Notes under the pieces: model-generated
Databases searched by the model: none
Told to the model about the DNA's origin: nothing
The model's input: only the letters and a program-made list of their open reading frames with translations
Origin: Pelagomonas calceolata
Taxonomy: Eukaryota; Sar; Pelagophyceae; Pelagomonadales; Pelagomonadaceae
Direction of reading: 5' to 3'
DNA: 64,000 bases
NCBI GenBank assembly: GCA_918797485.1
Contig: CAKKNE010000002.1
Location: 2,508,501-2,572,500 of the forward strand
Translations under genes and position numbers: made by a program
In this document: piece by piece, positions 28,051 through 37,223 of the stretch
How positions within the stretch are numbered: position 1 is the first letter of the stretch
How the letters are laid out: every line of letters begins with the position of its first letter

Positions 28051-28818
28051 ATGAAACTCGCCGTCGCTCTCCTGCTCGCCCCCGCCGCGGCCTACGTGCC
28101 GCTGCGCGCTTCCATGCAGCGCGCCTCGACGCTGGTGCGCGCCGACGAGGAGCCGGAAGCCATGGACTTGGACCTCGGTGAAATGTTCGAGCTCTTCGAC
28201 GAGGCCGACCCGGAAGGCGTCGCCGAGCGCGAGGCCGCCAAAAAGGCCGAAGAGGAGGCCGCCGCGAAGGAGGCCGCCAAGCTGGCTATGATGGTAGAGG
28301 GCGCGTCGGCGCCGTTCGGCTTCTGGGACCCCGCCGGCCTGTCGAAGCTCGGCACGCCGGCGACGCAGGCCTGGTTCAAGGCCGCCGAGCTGAAGCACTC
28401 GCGCGTCGCGATGGCGGCGACGGTGGGCTGGATCGTCAACGAGGCCGGTATTGTGTTCGACGGCAACATCGCCACGGGCGTGCCGTTCTCGTCGCTGGGC
28501 AAGGGCGTCCAGGCGTGGGAGAACGTGCCCGACGCGGGCAAGCTCCAGATCATCTTGGCGGCGGGCGCTATTGAATTTGCCTCGGAGGCGAAGCAGCCGC
28601 ACTACATGCGCGGCGGGCGGCCGGGCCAGACGGCCGGGCCCTTCGGCTTGAGATTGTGGGACCCCCTGAACTACAACGGGGGCATGGACGAAGAAACCAA
28701 ACGCACGAAGCGCCAGATGGAGGTGAACAACGGGCGGCTGGCGATGATCGGCGCGGCGTCCTTCGTCGCGGCGTCGTACATCCCCGACTCCGTGCCCGCG
28801 CTGCCGTCGACGTGGTAG
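28051..28818 (+). CDS. Fucoxanthin-chlorophyll a/c-type light-harvesting protein
   Basis: 255 residues. The leader MKLAVALLLAPAAAYVPLRAS is a signal peptide plus transit stretch for a four-membrane plastid. An acidic/Ala-rich spacer with EREAAKKAEEEAAAKEAAK is unusually long for this family. The antenna domain opens APFGFWDPAGLS, helix A has the ELKHSRVAMAA chlorophyll-binding motif, and helix C has EVNNGRLAMIGAAS; a middle hydrophobic helix lies between them. It binds chlorophyll and carotenoid in the thylakoid and feeds a photosystem. The charged spacer before the domain is uncommon and may mark a red-lineage (Lhcr/Lhcz-like) branch rather than a main FCP; that is inference. Confidence 0.93.
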   Translation: MKLAVALLLAPAAAYVPLRASMQRASTLVRADEEPEAMDLDLGEMFELFDEADPEGVAEREAAKKAEEEAAAKEAAKLAMMVEGASAPFGFWDPAGLSKLGTPATQAWFKAAELKHSRVAMAATVGWIVNEAGIVFDGNIATGVPFSSLGKGVQAWENVPDAGKLQIILAAGAIEFASEAKQPHYMRGGRPGQTAGPFGLRLWDPLNYNGGMDEETKRTKRQMEVNNGRLAMIGAASFVAASYIPDSVPALPSTW

Positions 28819-28837
28819 GTCGAACTAACAACAGTAC

Positions 28838-30352
28838 TTAACTCACAGCCGCCAGGAGGTCCTCGTAGTCATGGGCGTCGTCGCCGTCGAACCCCTCCTC
28901 CGCGTCGTCGGGCTCGCGCACGGCGAGGCTCCGGTCCGTCCACTGTGTCGGGCACTCGAAGGTCCTGCGCCGCGCCGCCGCGAGCTCCCGCTCGAGGCCG
29001 GCGACCTCCTTCGCCGGCGCGTCGACCCGCGCCTTGCGGAGCCGCCGTTCCAACGGTGCGACGTCGTACGCGTCGGCGCCGTGGGCGGCCCGGAACGTCG
29101 CGAGGCACTGGCGCCGCGGGCCGGCCTCGGCTAAGATAGCCGCGACGTCGCCGTCGGCGAGGCCGTACGCGCCCTTCAGCAGGCCCGCCACGTCCGCCGC
29201 GTACACGAAGGGGCAGTCGTGGCATCCGCCTTCCTCGCCCTTGCCGGCCGGGTCGCCTTTGATCATCTTGTCGCAACCGGTGGGGGAGTAAACCACGCGT
29301 TGGCCCTCGAGGCCGTAGGCGTGTCGCACGCCGTAGCTCCACTTGTTCTCACGCATCGACCAGTCCTTCCAGCGCACCTTACCGAAGGCGATCGTGATGT
29401 CGACCGGCGCCCCCAACGCGGACAACAAGCACCAGTACTGGTACCGCGCCTTGTGCTTCAGGTGTTTTCGGTGGCGGAGCTGATTGTGCATCCGCACGAA
29501 GCAAGGCGCCACGCGGCGCTTCGCGACGGCGTCGTCGACGTCGCCAATACAATTGATTGCCAGGCGCGCGCCCGGCCGATGGGCCGCGGCGACCGCGCTG
29601 GCCCACCGCACGAGCCGTTCCGCGGCGGCCACCGCCGGGTCGTCGGAAATGCCGACGACCGCCTCCGCGGACCGCAGCGCGCCGCGCCGCAGCGCCGCCG
29701 AGAGCTTGCGGCGGAAGCGCCGCACCGCGATGCCGCGGCACGCGGCGCCGTCCCTGAGGAAGAACGCGACACGCCGGAACACGACGACGCCGCGCCGGTC
29801 GCCGCTCATGTCGTTGAGGAACGCCGGCGTCGCCCGTCGCGCGACGATGGCGCCCGCGCCGCTGGGGCGCAGGTACGCGGCCACGTGCTCCGGCGCCTCG
29901 AGGTCGGGGTCGTCCTGGCGCTCGCCGGGCCGCGCGCGCGCCGCATCAACAGCGGCGAGGCGCGTCGCGCCCGCGTGGAGGCGTCGGCGGTAGCGGTCCA
30001 CCTCCTTGTCGAGGAACGCGCGCGCCGCGGCGCCGCGGTGACCGACGGCGCCGCACGCGACGGCAGCGCGCGCCGCGAAGTGCGCCACGGCGTCGAGGTC
30101 CGCGTCTTGAAACGTGGACGACGCGTAGCGATACGCGAGCGCGGACTCGACAGCCTCGAACCGCTGCTCCGCGTCCGGACACGCCGCGTACTCCCAGGCG
30201 TCGTCGTCGCTGTCGTCGCTGTCGTCGCCGCTCAGGTACGCGAGGTCGCCCGCGCGGGCCTCGACCGCTACTCGTTTCACTTGCGCGGCGCGGTCGGGCT
30301 CACCGATGGCCGCGGCGGCCTGCCGGAGGACCGCTGCGATTGCTGCATCCAT
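28838..30352 (-). CDS. PRIM2: DNA primase large subunit
   Basis: 504 residues from ATG 30352. The C-terminal half matches the iron-sulfur domain of eukaryotic primase large subunit: APCFVRMHNQLRHRKHLKH, then YQYWCLLSALGAPVD, a KWSYGVRHAYGLEGQR block, YSPTGCDKMIKGDP, CHDCPF and RRQCLATFRAAHG. The four cluster cysteines are accounted for. The N-terminal half is Ala/Arg-rich and diverged, and I could not recognise its usual motifs. Human PRIM2 has 509 residues. It works with the small subunit and polymerase alpha to lay RNA-DNA primers in the nucleus. Transposon copy 2 begins 87 bp upstream of the start codon. Confidence 0.88.
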   Translation of the reverse strand: MDAAIAAVLRQAAAAIGEPDRAAQVKRVAVEARAGDLAYLSGDDSDDSDDDAWEYAACPDAEQRFEAVESALAYRYASSTFQDADLDAVAHFAARAAVACGAVGHRGAAARAFLDKEVDRYRRRLHAGATRLAAVDAARARPGERQDDPDLEAPEHVAAYLRPSGAGAIVARRATPAFLNDMSGDRRGVVVFRRVAFFLRDGAACRGIAVRRFRRKLSAALRRGALRSAEAVVGISDDPAVAAAERLVRWASAVAAAHRPGARLAINCIGDVDDAVAKRRVAPCFVRMHNQLRHRKHLKHKARYQYWCLLSALGAPVDITIAFGKVRWKDWSMRENKWSYGVRHAYGLEGQRVVYSPTGCDKMIKGDPAGKGEEGGCHDCPFVYAADVAGLLKGAYGLADGDVAAILAEAGPRRQCLATFRAAHGADAYDVAPLERRLRKARVDAPAKEVAGLERELAAARRRTFECPTQWTDRSLAVREPDDAEEGFDGDDAHDYEDLLAAVS

Positions 30353-30575
30353 GCCGCTGCTGCTCTGCCCAGCAGATTGCAGTGTGTGCGCGTAGCAGCG
30401 CTGTGCGAGCCCGTTCTCTCCAAGCGGGGCGAGCGTTATCACTACGGCCTACTGGTAGGATACCAAGCCCCCCTAGTTACATTATGTATTGCAGTAACTT
30501 GTAGGAAAACCAGGGGGTAGCTGAGCGCCCAGCGGCGCTGCTAAAAGCGCTGCGATCTCGGTCCAGCTGCATCGC

Positions 30576-30644
30576 ATTAAAACTTGATTGGGGGAGGCAG
30601 CCCACACGCAGCTGCTGCGCAGCATACTCTAATCAAGTTTTAAT
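30576..30644 (+). repeat. Subterminal hairpin in transposon copy 2
   Basis: Identical to the hairpin in copy 1: 14-bp perfect arms around a 41-bp loop, just upstream of ORF1. Confidence 0.7.
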
Positions 30645-30681
30645 AACTTGTTCACAGCCCGAGAACGTTGGTGCTGCCACG

Positions 30682-33600
30682 ATGCCGCGGGTGTGGAAGC
30701 CCGCGGCGGACGATCAGCACATCTTCGACGCCCTGCCAATGCCGGAGGGGGACGTCTTCCTCAGCGACGACGAGCTCCTCATGGAGATGGACGGCGTGGC
30801 GACGCGCGCCGCGCTCAACGCGGCGCTCGGTCCCACCGCGAGGACAAGGGTGACCTTTGATGCCGAGGGTCGGTACTGGCGGAAGTCGTACGAAATTGAT
30901 AAGGAGCCGCGGTGCATCTACTTCTTGCCAGCCGTGCAGAACCGCGCGCGCGCGCTCGAGGAGTACCCCGATGGCGTCGAGCCGCCGTTCCCGCGACCAG
31001 AGGAGAAGTTCCAGTGCAAGAGGAAGCAGCCGCCCCGAGCGCCGCGCAAGCCGTCGAAGACGACGGCGCGGTCCGGCGAGAAGCGCCCGACGTCCGCGCG
31101 GCCTAGGATGTACACGACGCCCGGCGAGAAGGTCACGCGCGTGGATCCGGTTGATGATGCTGAGCTGCTCGTGCCGGACGAAGACGTGGTCGACCTCGAC
31201 GAAGTCGCGCCAGTACCACGGCCCGTGACACGACGAGATTTAATGGCCCTAGAGCAGCGCGCCGAAGACGCGCTCGCGGCGTGCGACCGCGCGGAAGCCG
31301 CGCGCGCCGCGGCCGTCGCGGCCCACGCGGAGCTACGCGACAGACAGGACGCAGTCTTCGCGAGGAGCGCCACCGACTCGGCAAGCAAGCGGCGCTCTCT
31401 CTGGACCGCGAGGCGAACGCGCTCTCCGCGGAGAGAGCGGCACGACGGCGCGACGTTGATCGCCTTAGAGCCAAATTTTCACAAGAGGCATGGAAAATGG
31501 ACCAGTGAGCGACGCGCGGCGGCGCGGCTAGACGAGGAGCGGCGGCGATTGGAGGAGGGGTTCCGGACAAACACGCGCGAGTTGCAGCGGCAACTCGACG
31601 CGCAGAGAACTGAAGTCGCCGATTTGAAAAAGAAACAAAGCCAGCTCAACCTCGAGCTTTATGGCCTTCGACGGCTTCGAGGCGCCTGGCTGGGTTCTCG
31701 TGTTGCGTATTTACCGGAGGAGCCGCCGCCGGATTCGGACTTCGAAGGCGAGTCGTTGTGGCCCGTGGTCCACGCCGTCGGCGACTTTCTCAGTAGAATT
31801 TGTGGTGGTACGCTCAAAAGAAAGCAACAGAAGTGTCTGCGTCTCCTAGCCGACTACGCGTGGTGTCAACACTCTCGCGGGCGGGGGGAGATTGGCCTCG
31901 TGCGAGCTCACTTTGCGTGCGCGGAGTACCGGCGCCTCCAGGAGATTTTCTCTCCAGCCGAACTACTGAAGACCATGGACGTGGAGATGACGGGGAACTA
32001 CGCTGCGAGCGAGGCCATGCGGGCCAGAGAGCGGGCGGCTCTCGTTGCGCTCGGGGAGACGTTGGGCAAGCGCTGATGCTGTTATTCCCCACGAAGTTCG
32101 CGCTCCAGGAAACAGCCTGGCTGGCAGAGTTGCTGATGGCCACAAGGTTTCGGTTACGGAAACGTCCGCGGGCGACGGCACTTACGAGGCGGTCGGCATT
32201 GCGACGGGCGCGGTCCTCGACGTCATCGGAAAGCAGTATGGGCTCCTTGAGACTGGACGCAGTCCCGCGGATCCGCGGAGGATCAGAGGCACGCAAGACG
32301 GCAGCAACATCACGAAAAGCGACGACTTTACGATGCAAGGGATCCACGTCAACGACAGCCGCGCGGTCGACCCGATCACTGGCAAGCCTATCACCGACTT
32401 CCAGTCGCCTGATCGGGTTCATATTACTACGTTAGCCGTTGGCCACGAGAGCCATGCCCTGTACGAAGCTTTAGACGACGTGACGGATCACTTCAGTACA
32501 GCGGCGACGGCGCAAACCGATGGTGTCTACCAGTCAGAGGCAGAGGGCCGCGCCGTTCACGTTGATTACGTCTGCTCGGGCGACATGGCCAACCTCCAGA
32601 CGGTGTCGAAGAAGGGCTTCGCGACTGGGACGTCGGAGAACGCGCGGCCGTGTTATTGTTGCGCGCAGACCAACAGGCAGATGACGACGCCCAAGGTAGT
32701 TGACGACCTTTGCGACGTCTGCAGAGCAGCGGGTCGGTTAGTGTGCTACCACGCGGAGATGTCGACGCCGGCTGCCGTAGACGAGTGGCGCGCTACGGCT
32801 GCCGCTGCGCTCACGGAGCTCAGAGGGGAGCTGCCCCCAGCCTACCGCTACATGCGCGAGGCCAAGACTTTAAGTGCGGCGCAGCTGCGCGAGCTCGCCG
32901 CGGAGGCTGGGCTCGATGCGGGCGGCACCTCGGCCCACTTGCACGCGCGCTTCGCTGCTTATTGCGGTCAGCATTGCTTGGAATTGGAAAACCCCAACCA
33001 AAACGGGTTTTACGCAAAGTTCGACTGTCGAACTGCGACCCCAGCACAAAAAACGCAATTTTCGCTGGTCGTGAACGATTGTCTTGTTGATTTCGGCCTG
33101 GCGGTGACGGGCAACCTCGGTTCGCGCGTCGAGAAGCTGACGCAGCGCCTGAAATTGGTTGACCAATATTACGAACTTCAAGCGCAATTAGAACACGCCA
33201 CGCCAAATTCTGATGCGCTCATCTCCCTGGTCGAGCATATGGTCCCGTGCGTCTTGCATTTAGAAAACCGGACGCGCGAGAAGCTGTTGCGGCTCATCCT
33301 CAACAATTTATTTGTGATCTACGAGAAGAGCGTGGCCCTGGCGAAGCTGCGGCCGCTGGAGAAATTGATTAGAACGAAAGGCTTCGGCTGCCCGAACGGC
33401 CGCGAGGGCAAGTGGACGGCGCCGCTCTCCAAGGACGAAGATTCCGTCGAGAAGATCTCGTTGAATTGCGGCCGCGCCCGGAAGATCTTTGCTAACGTCG
33501 GCACGGAGCTCATCGAGGCGTGCTTCCCGGACGACGCCAAGCGGCGGGTCGTCCTCGACCTCGTCCGCGGCTACGAGGAATTGATGGTGCTATATCGAAA

Positions 33601-33987
33601 ACGAGAAGATCTCACGGACGTCGAGATTGCCAAAGCCGACGACCTCGCCCAGGAGACCTACCATCGGCTACTGACGGCTTTCACGGCGAAGGCCCTCACG
33701 AACTACTTCCACATGATCGGCTCGGGCCACATTACTGCTTATTTGCGAAAGTACCGGAACTTGTACCGCTACTCGAACCAGGGGCAGGCGCGAACCGCGA
33801 TCTTGATCGCCGCTTCCTCACGCGGACGCAGCGCGGCGGCCACTGCGGCCACGAGGCGACGCGGGCGACGCGCGTCGCCGCGCTGGGCAAGTGGATGCAG
33901 CGGCGGATGATGTGGCTCACAGGCCTGGTCAAGCCCGGCGAGCTCAAGGTCATCGGCTGGAAGCAGAAGCGCGTGATAGACTGGTAA
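30682..33987 (+). pseudogene. Transposon ORF1, putative transposase (copy 2, frame interrupted)
   Basis: Same protein as in copy 1. The region 32045-33790 is open and covers the Cys-rich part (CYCCAQ, CDVCRAAG), the helical part (LEHMVPCVLHLENRTREKLL) and the block NYFHMIGSGHITAYLRKYRN. Only a few changes interrupt the rest. The stop (VIDW then TAA) lies 9 bp from the convergent ORF2 stop. Confidence 0.6.
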
Positions 33988-33995
33988 ATTGTGAC

Positions 33996-35633
33996 TTACT
34001 CTTCGTAGGCTGCGACGAGTGCATGGACTTCAGACGTTGGACGCGTGAGCGTCGGCACGTCCGCGCCGGCGACCGGGTAGGCCTCCCTAAACTCGCACGA
34101 CGCCGCCGTCGCCGCCGTGATAGTGTAAACGACGCCGTCGAGCTCAAACGTTTCATCTGCAACTCCGCGACGACCGTCGCGGACGCGCGTCTTCGACGGG
34201 CGCGGACGGGCTCGACGGCCGTCTCCGGCGGTGGCAACGGCGACGGCGCCGTCAGATTCGTCACGTTCGTGGCACCGGCCTCGGCGGGCGACTTGACCTC
34301 GAAGCGGGCGTTGAGCTTCAATTCGCCGGTGTCGACGTTGTAAGTGCACGCCACCCGCACGAGCTTTGCTGAACTCGTCCAGCGTCGTCGGCACCCTCGT
34401 CTCCTTGAAGCCGCCTTTTAGGGGTACTCGTAGACCGCGTCGCCGCGCCAAGATCCGGAACTCGCTCTCCAGGCGCACCACGTCATCGCCGCTAAGCGAG
34501 GTCCGCCGCCCGGTAGAACTGGAGGCGCGTCACGTCGGCGCCGCCTGGCCGCCCGCGCGCCACGACGCGCTTCGCCGTGAACTTCTCGATCCACATGCCC
34601 GACGAGCGAGAGGTAGGCCCAGTACAACTTCGAAACACACGTCGTAACGGTACCGCTTCTTCTTTTTCCCGCGGAGGAGCTCGCCTGACGGCATCAGCAA
34701 CGGCGACGCGCACGTTTAACAAGTCCCACAAGCCGCCATCGTCGACGGCCTGTCGTCGATCAGCGACGCGACGCGCCTGGAAGCGGTCGCAGCGCCGGCG
34801 ACGTACCATCAAACCACTGGTCGAGGGTGTAGACTCGCGCGAGGCCGTCGTAGGCACCACTTCTGGCCTTGTCCTGCGACACGACCCACACAGGCCCCAC
34901 GACGGAGGTCACCGAGACCTCTCTAGAAGTCGACGAGAGGACGACATCGCAGGTGGACGCAGTCGACCTGTTGATGTGTTTGGGCAACGCGTCGATCTTG
35001 TAGAGCTCCAAGACCTCGATCCTGAGGACGATTTGGGGCTGCAGGAAGACGACCATGCTGCCGTCCTTGAGCAACAACAGCGAGTCGCCCGAGAAGATGG
35101 GTCCGACCTTCGGGGCGAAGAACGGCGTCGTCGTCGCGCGGCGAGGACGTCCGGCGCGCTCGGGAGCGCGCGCCACCGTGACGGCGGTCTCCTCCTTCTT
35201 CACGACGAAGCGGTTCCGAGCCCTGCGCGAACGGCTGGACCTGCACAGTGTCGCCGACGACGGCAATGGCGGTGCCCTCGACGCGCTCGTCGTCGCAGGC
35301 GACGACGACGCTGTCCAGGGACTGCGGGGCGCGGTTTGTTATGGTCTGAAGGACCCGCGGCCGCGCCGCGCCGTCGCCGCGCGCGCTTCTGGGACGACGA
35401 GGGCGCTTTCCCCCGCCGTCCGCGGCGCCTCTTCAGCCCCTGTTTCTTGGGGGCGGGGTCCGGGGACGGCGGCGGCGCGCGGCGCGACCGCGCGGCGCGG
35501 GGCAGCAGCTCGGTGGGCTTTACCCAGCCGCGCGAGCGCGCCTCATCCTCGACGTACTTCTGAAGGTGGCCTGGTCCGGCGCGAGGCCCTCCAGGTACTT
35601 CAGCCTGCCCGGGGGCAGCGTATTTGCGGCCAT
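33996..35633 (-). pseudogene. Transposon ORF2, unknown protein (copy 2, frame interrupted)
   Basis: Counterpart of ORF2 in copy 1, ending AAYEE at a TAA on the minus strand. Several small insertions and deletions relative to the other copies split the frame. Confidence 0.6.
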
Positions 35634-35734
35634 CGTCCAGTTAACTGATACCAGCAAACGACCAGTCTCTACATCTAATAAAGTCAACCAAACAAAAAGT
35701 CAACTTTGTCAAATCCCACTAGTCGGCCGTAGTG

Positions 35735-35762
35735 TCTAGCGTACATCGACACTAGCACTATG
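35735..35762 (+). promoter_or_regulatory. Dyad promoter motif beside a transposon end
   Basis: TCTAGCGTACATCGACACTAGC aligns with the consensus. Its first half begins directly at the transposon end, so the insertion seems to have cut into or beside it. ~190 bp upstream of the F-box start. Confidence 0.35.
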
Positions 35763-35948
35763 GAGCTTGAGCAAAAAGCTGTCTGAAGCGCGGCTGCAGT
35801 GGAAGGACACGTTACAGCGACGGGCGTCAACGCCAGAGTGCATTCACAGCGGCGGCAAACGAAACCGGTACCAGCGGCACGATTACTTTTGAGTTGGGAG
35901 AGCTGCAACAGAGCACTCTTTCACAAGCATCAGCGAGAGCAGCAAGCG

Positions 35949-37097
35949 ATGGAAAGCCTCCCCGAAGAATGCGTCGTGCACGCCCTGGGTTTCCTGGAGC
36001 TCGAGGATGTCATTGATTTCACGCGCACGACGAAAGACGCGTCCGCGTTCGTGACAAAGCACGACAAGAGCCTCTTCGAGCCCGCGCTGGAGCGGCTTCA
36101 CGCTTGGCGCCAGGGCGTCGGGCGCCTTGAAAACGAAGGACCTCCCCTCCACGAGCGCCGCGTCCTGGCGATGGACAACGTACCCTGGCGGGACCGCTAC
36201 CTCCGCGAGCGCGCCGACCTGACCAGGACCGCGATCACGCGAGATGACCTCGTCGCCCATTCTTGGCGCCTGCGCTTCCGCGAGCCGGGCGGGGGCGTGC
36301 AGGTGCGGGAGGTGCCCCCGAAGGGCTGCCGTTTCCTCTCGGACGGCATGTTTCGGCTGGAGGGCTTCCCGCCGATGGAGTGGAGCGTGGCGGAGGACGG
36401 CGACGCGGTCGTCATCTCGAACTTTCCGCCCCACCGCGTACAGCGGCGCGCGCACTACGACCACGGCTGGACGCTCGAGAACAAGAACGTGATCCTGTGG
36501 TCGGTCGACGAGATGTCCCCGCACTGGGCGCGCATGAGCAGTCGCCACGCGGCCGCCGCCGCGAAATTGTCCGGCAACCGCCACGCGCGTGAAGCTCGAG
36601 AGTTGCTCACGCGGGGCGGCGTCTTCGAGCGCGCGGGGCGGCACGACCGGGCGCGCATCGCCTTCATGGACGCCCTCGCCCACGCGGGCGGGACGCTCGC
36701 CCACCTTCCGCTCGGCGCGACGGGCTACCTGCCAGAGGACCCGCTTGCCGAGGACTTCGAGCGCTACCAAACCGACCCCGGCGCCATGGTCGTCGAACTG
36801 CAAGAATGCTACCAGCTGGAGACGCTCTGGCACGAGCGCAACAATAGGTTGTACGCGCTACTCTCGCTCGCCCGCGCCGCGCTCGAGACGGGCGAGGCGC
36901 GCCAGGCGCTGGACGCGGCCCGACGTGCCGCAATGAACGTCCTCCACCAGGGCGACTTTCACGGACGCGCGGAGTGCATCCGGGACGTCGAAGACCTGCG
37001 CGCGCGCGCGCTCCTGGCGTTGTCCGAGGAGCAGTCGGCGCCTCGGCCGCGGAGCGAGAGCCTCCTCGCCCAGGGGCTGGAGGGCCTCGGCGTCTAG
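35949..37097 (+). CDS. F-box protein with C-terminal helical repeats
   Basis: 382 residues from ATG 35949. The N-terminus is an F-box: ESLPEECVVHALGFLELEDV then a TRTTKDASAF segment. The middle (~60-190) has beta-rich wording around VPPKGCRFLSDGMFRLEGF and VVISNFPPHRVQ. The C-terminal ~170 residues are helical, with TPR-like pairs (GGVFERAGRHDRARIAFMDAL; LYALLSLARAALETGEARQ). F-box proteins bind Skp1 in SCF ubiquitin ligases and recruit substrates through the remainder of the chain. Substrate unknown. Transposon copy 2 sits just upstream. Confidence 0.8.
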   Translation: MESLPEECVVHALGFLELEDVIDFTRTTKDASAFVTKHDKSLFEPALERLHAWRQGVGRLENEGPPLHERRVLAMDNVPWRDRYLRERADLTRTAITRDDLVAHSWRLRFREPGGGVQVREVPPKGCRFLSDGMFRLEGFPPMEWSVAEDGDAVVISNFPPHRVQRRAHYDHGWTLENKNVILWSVDEMSPHWARMSSRHAAAAAKLSGNRHAREARELLTRGGVFERAGRHDRARIAFMDALAHAGGTLAHLPLGATGYLPEDPLAEDFERYQTDPGAMVVELQECYQLETLWHERNNRLYALLSLARAALETGEARQALDAARRAAMNVLHQGDFHGRAECIRDVEDLRARALLALSEEQSAPRPRSESLLAQGLEGLGV

Positions 37098-37223
37098 TCT
37101 AACTGTGCATTTTTTACCAGCCCTGGGGTAGGTCGTGCGGATGCACACGTTCTTGTCGCGCGGTTTCAAATTGGGCTAGGCTTGTGCCCGGCAGTATGTA
37201 CAGCGACGTCGGGAAGGGGAGTT

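Larger units (their letters stand above)
30440..35734 (+). mobile_element. CACTA-ended DNA transposon, copy 2 (5295 bp)
   Basis: Same termini, orientation and gene content as copy 1. Flanks read TAT before and TCT after, so no exact target duplication. It lies between the divergent PRIM2 and F-box starts, 87 bp from the first and ~214 bp from the second, and its right end abuts a copy of the dyad promoter motif. ORF1 is the least interrupted of the three through the C-terminal part; ORF2 carries more small breaks than in copy 1. Confidence 0.9.

Noticed and set aside
35949-37097. F-box gene and the hydroxylase/GT60 fusion as a functional SCF cluster
   Set aside because: They are 24 kb apart with unrelated genes and two transposon insertions in the region; proximity is probably chance.
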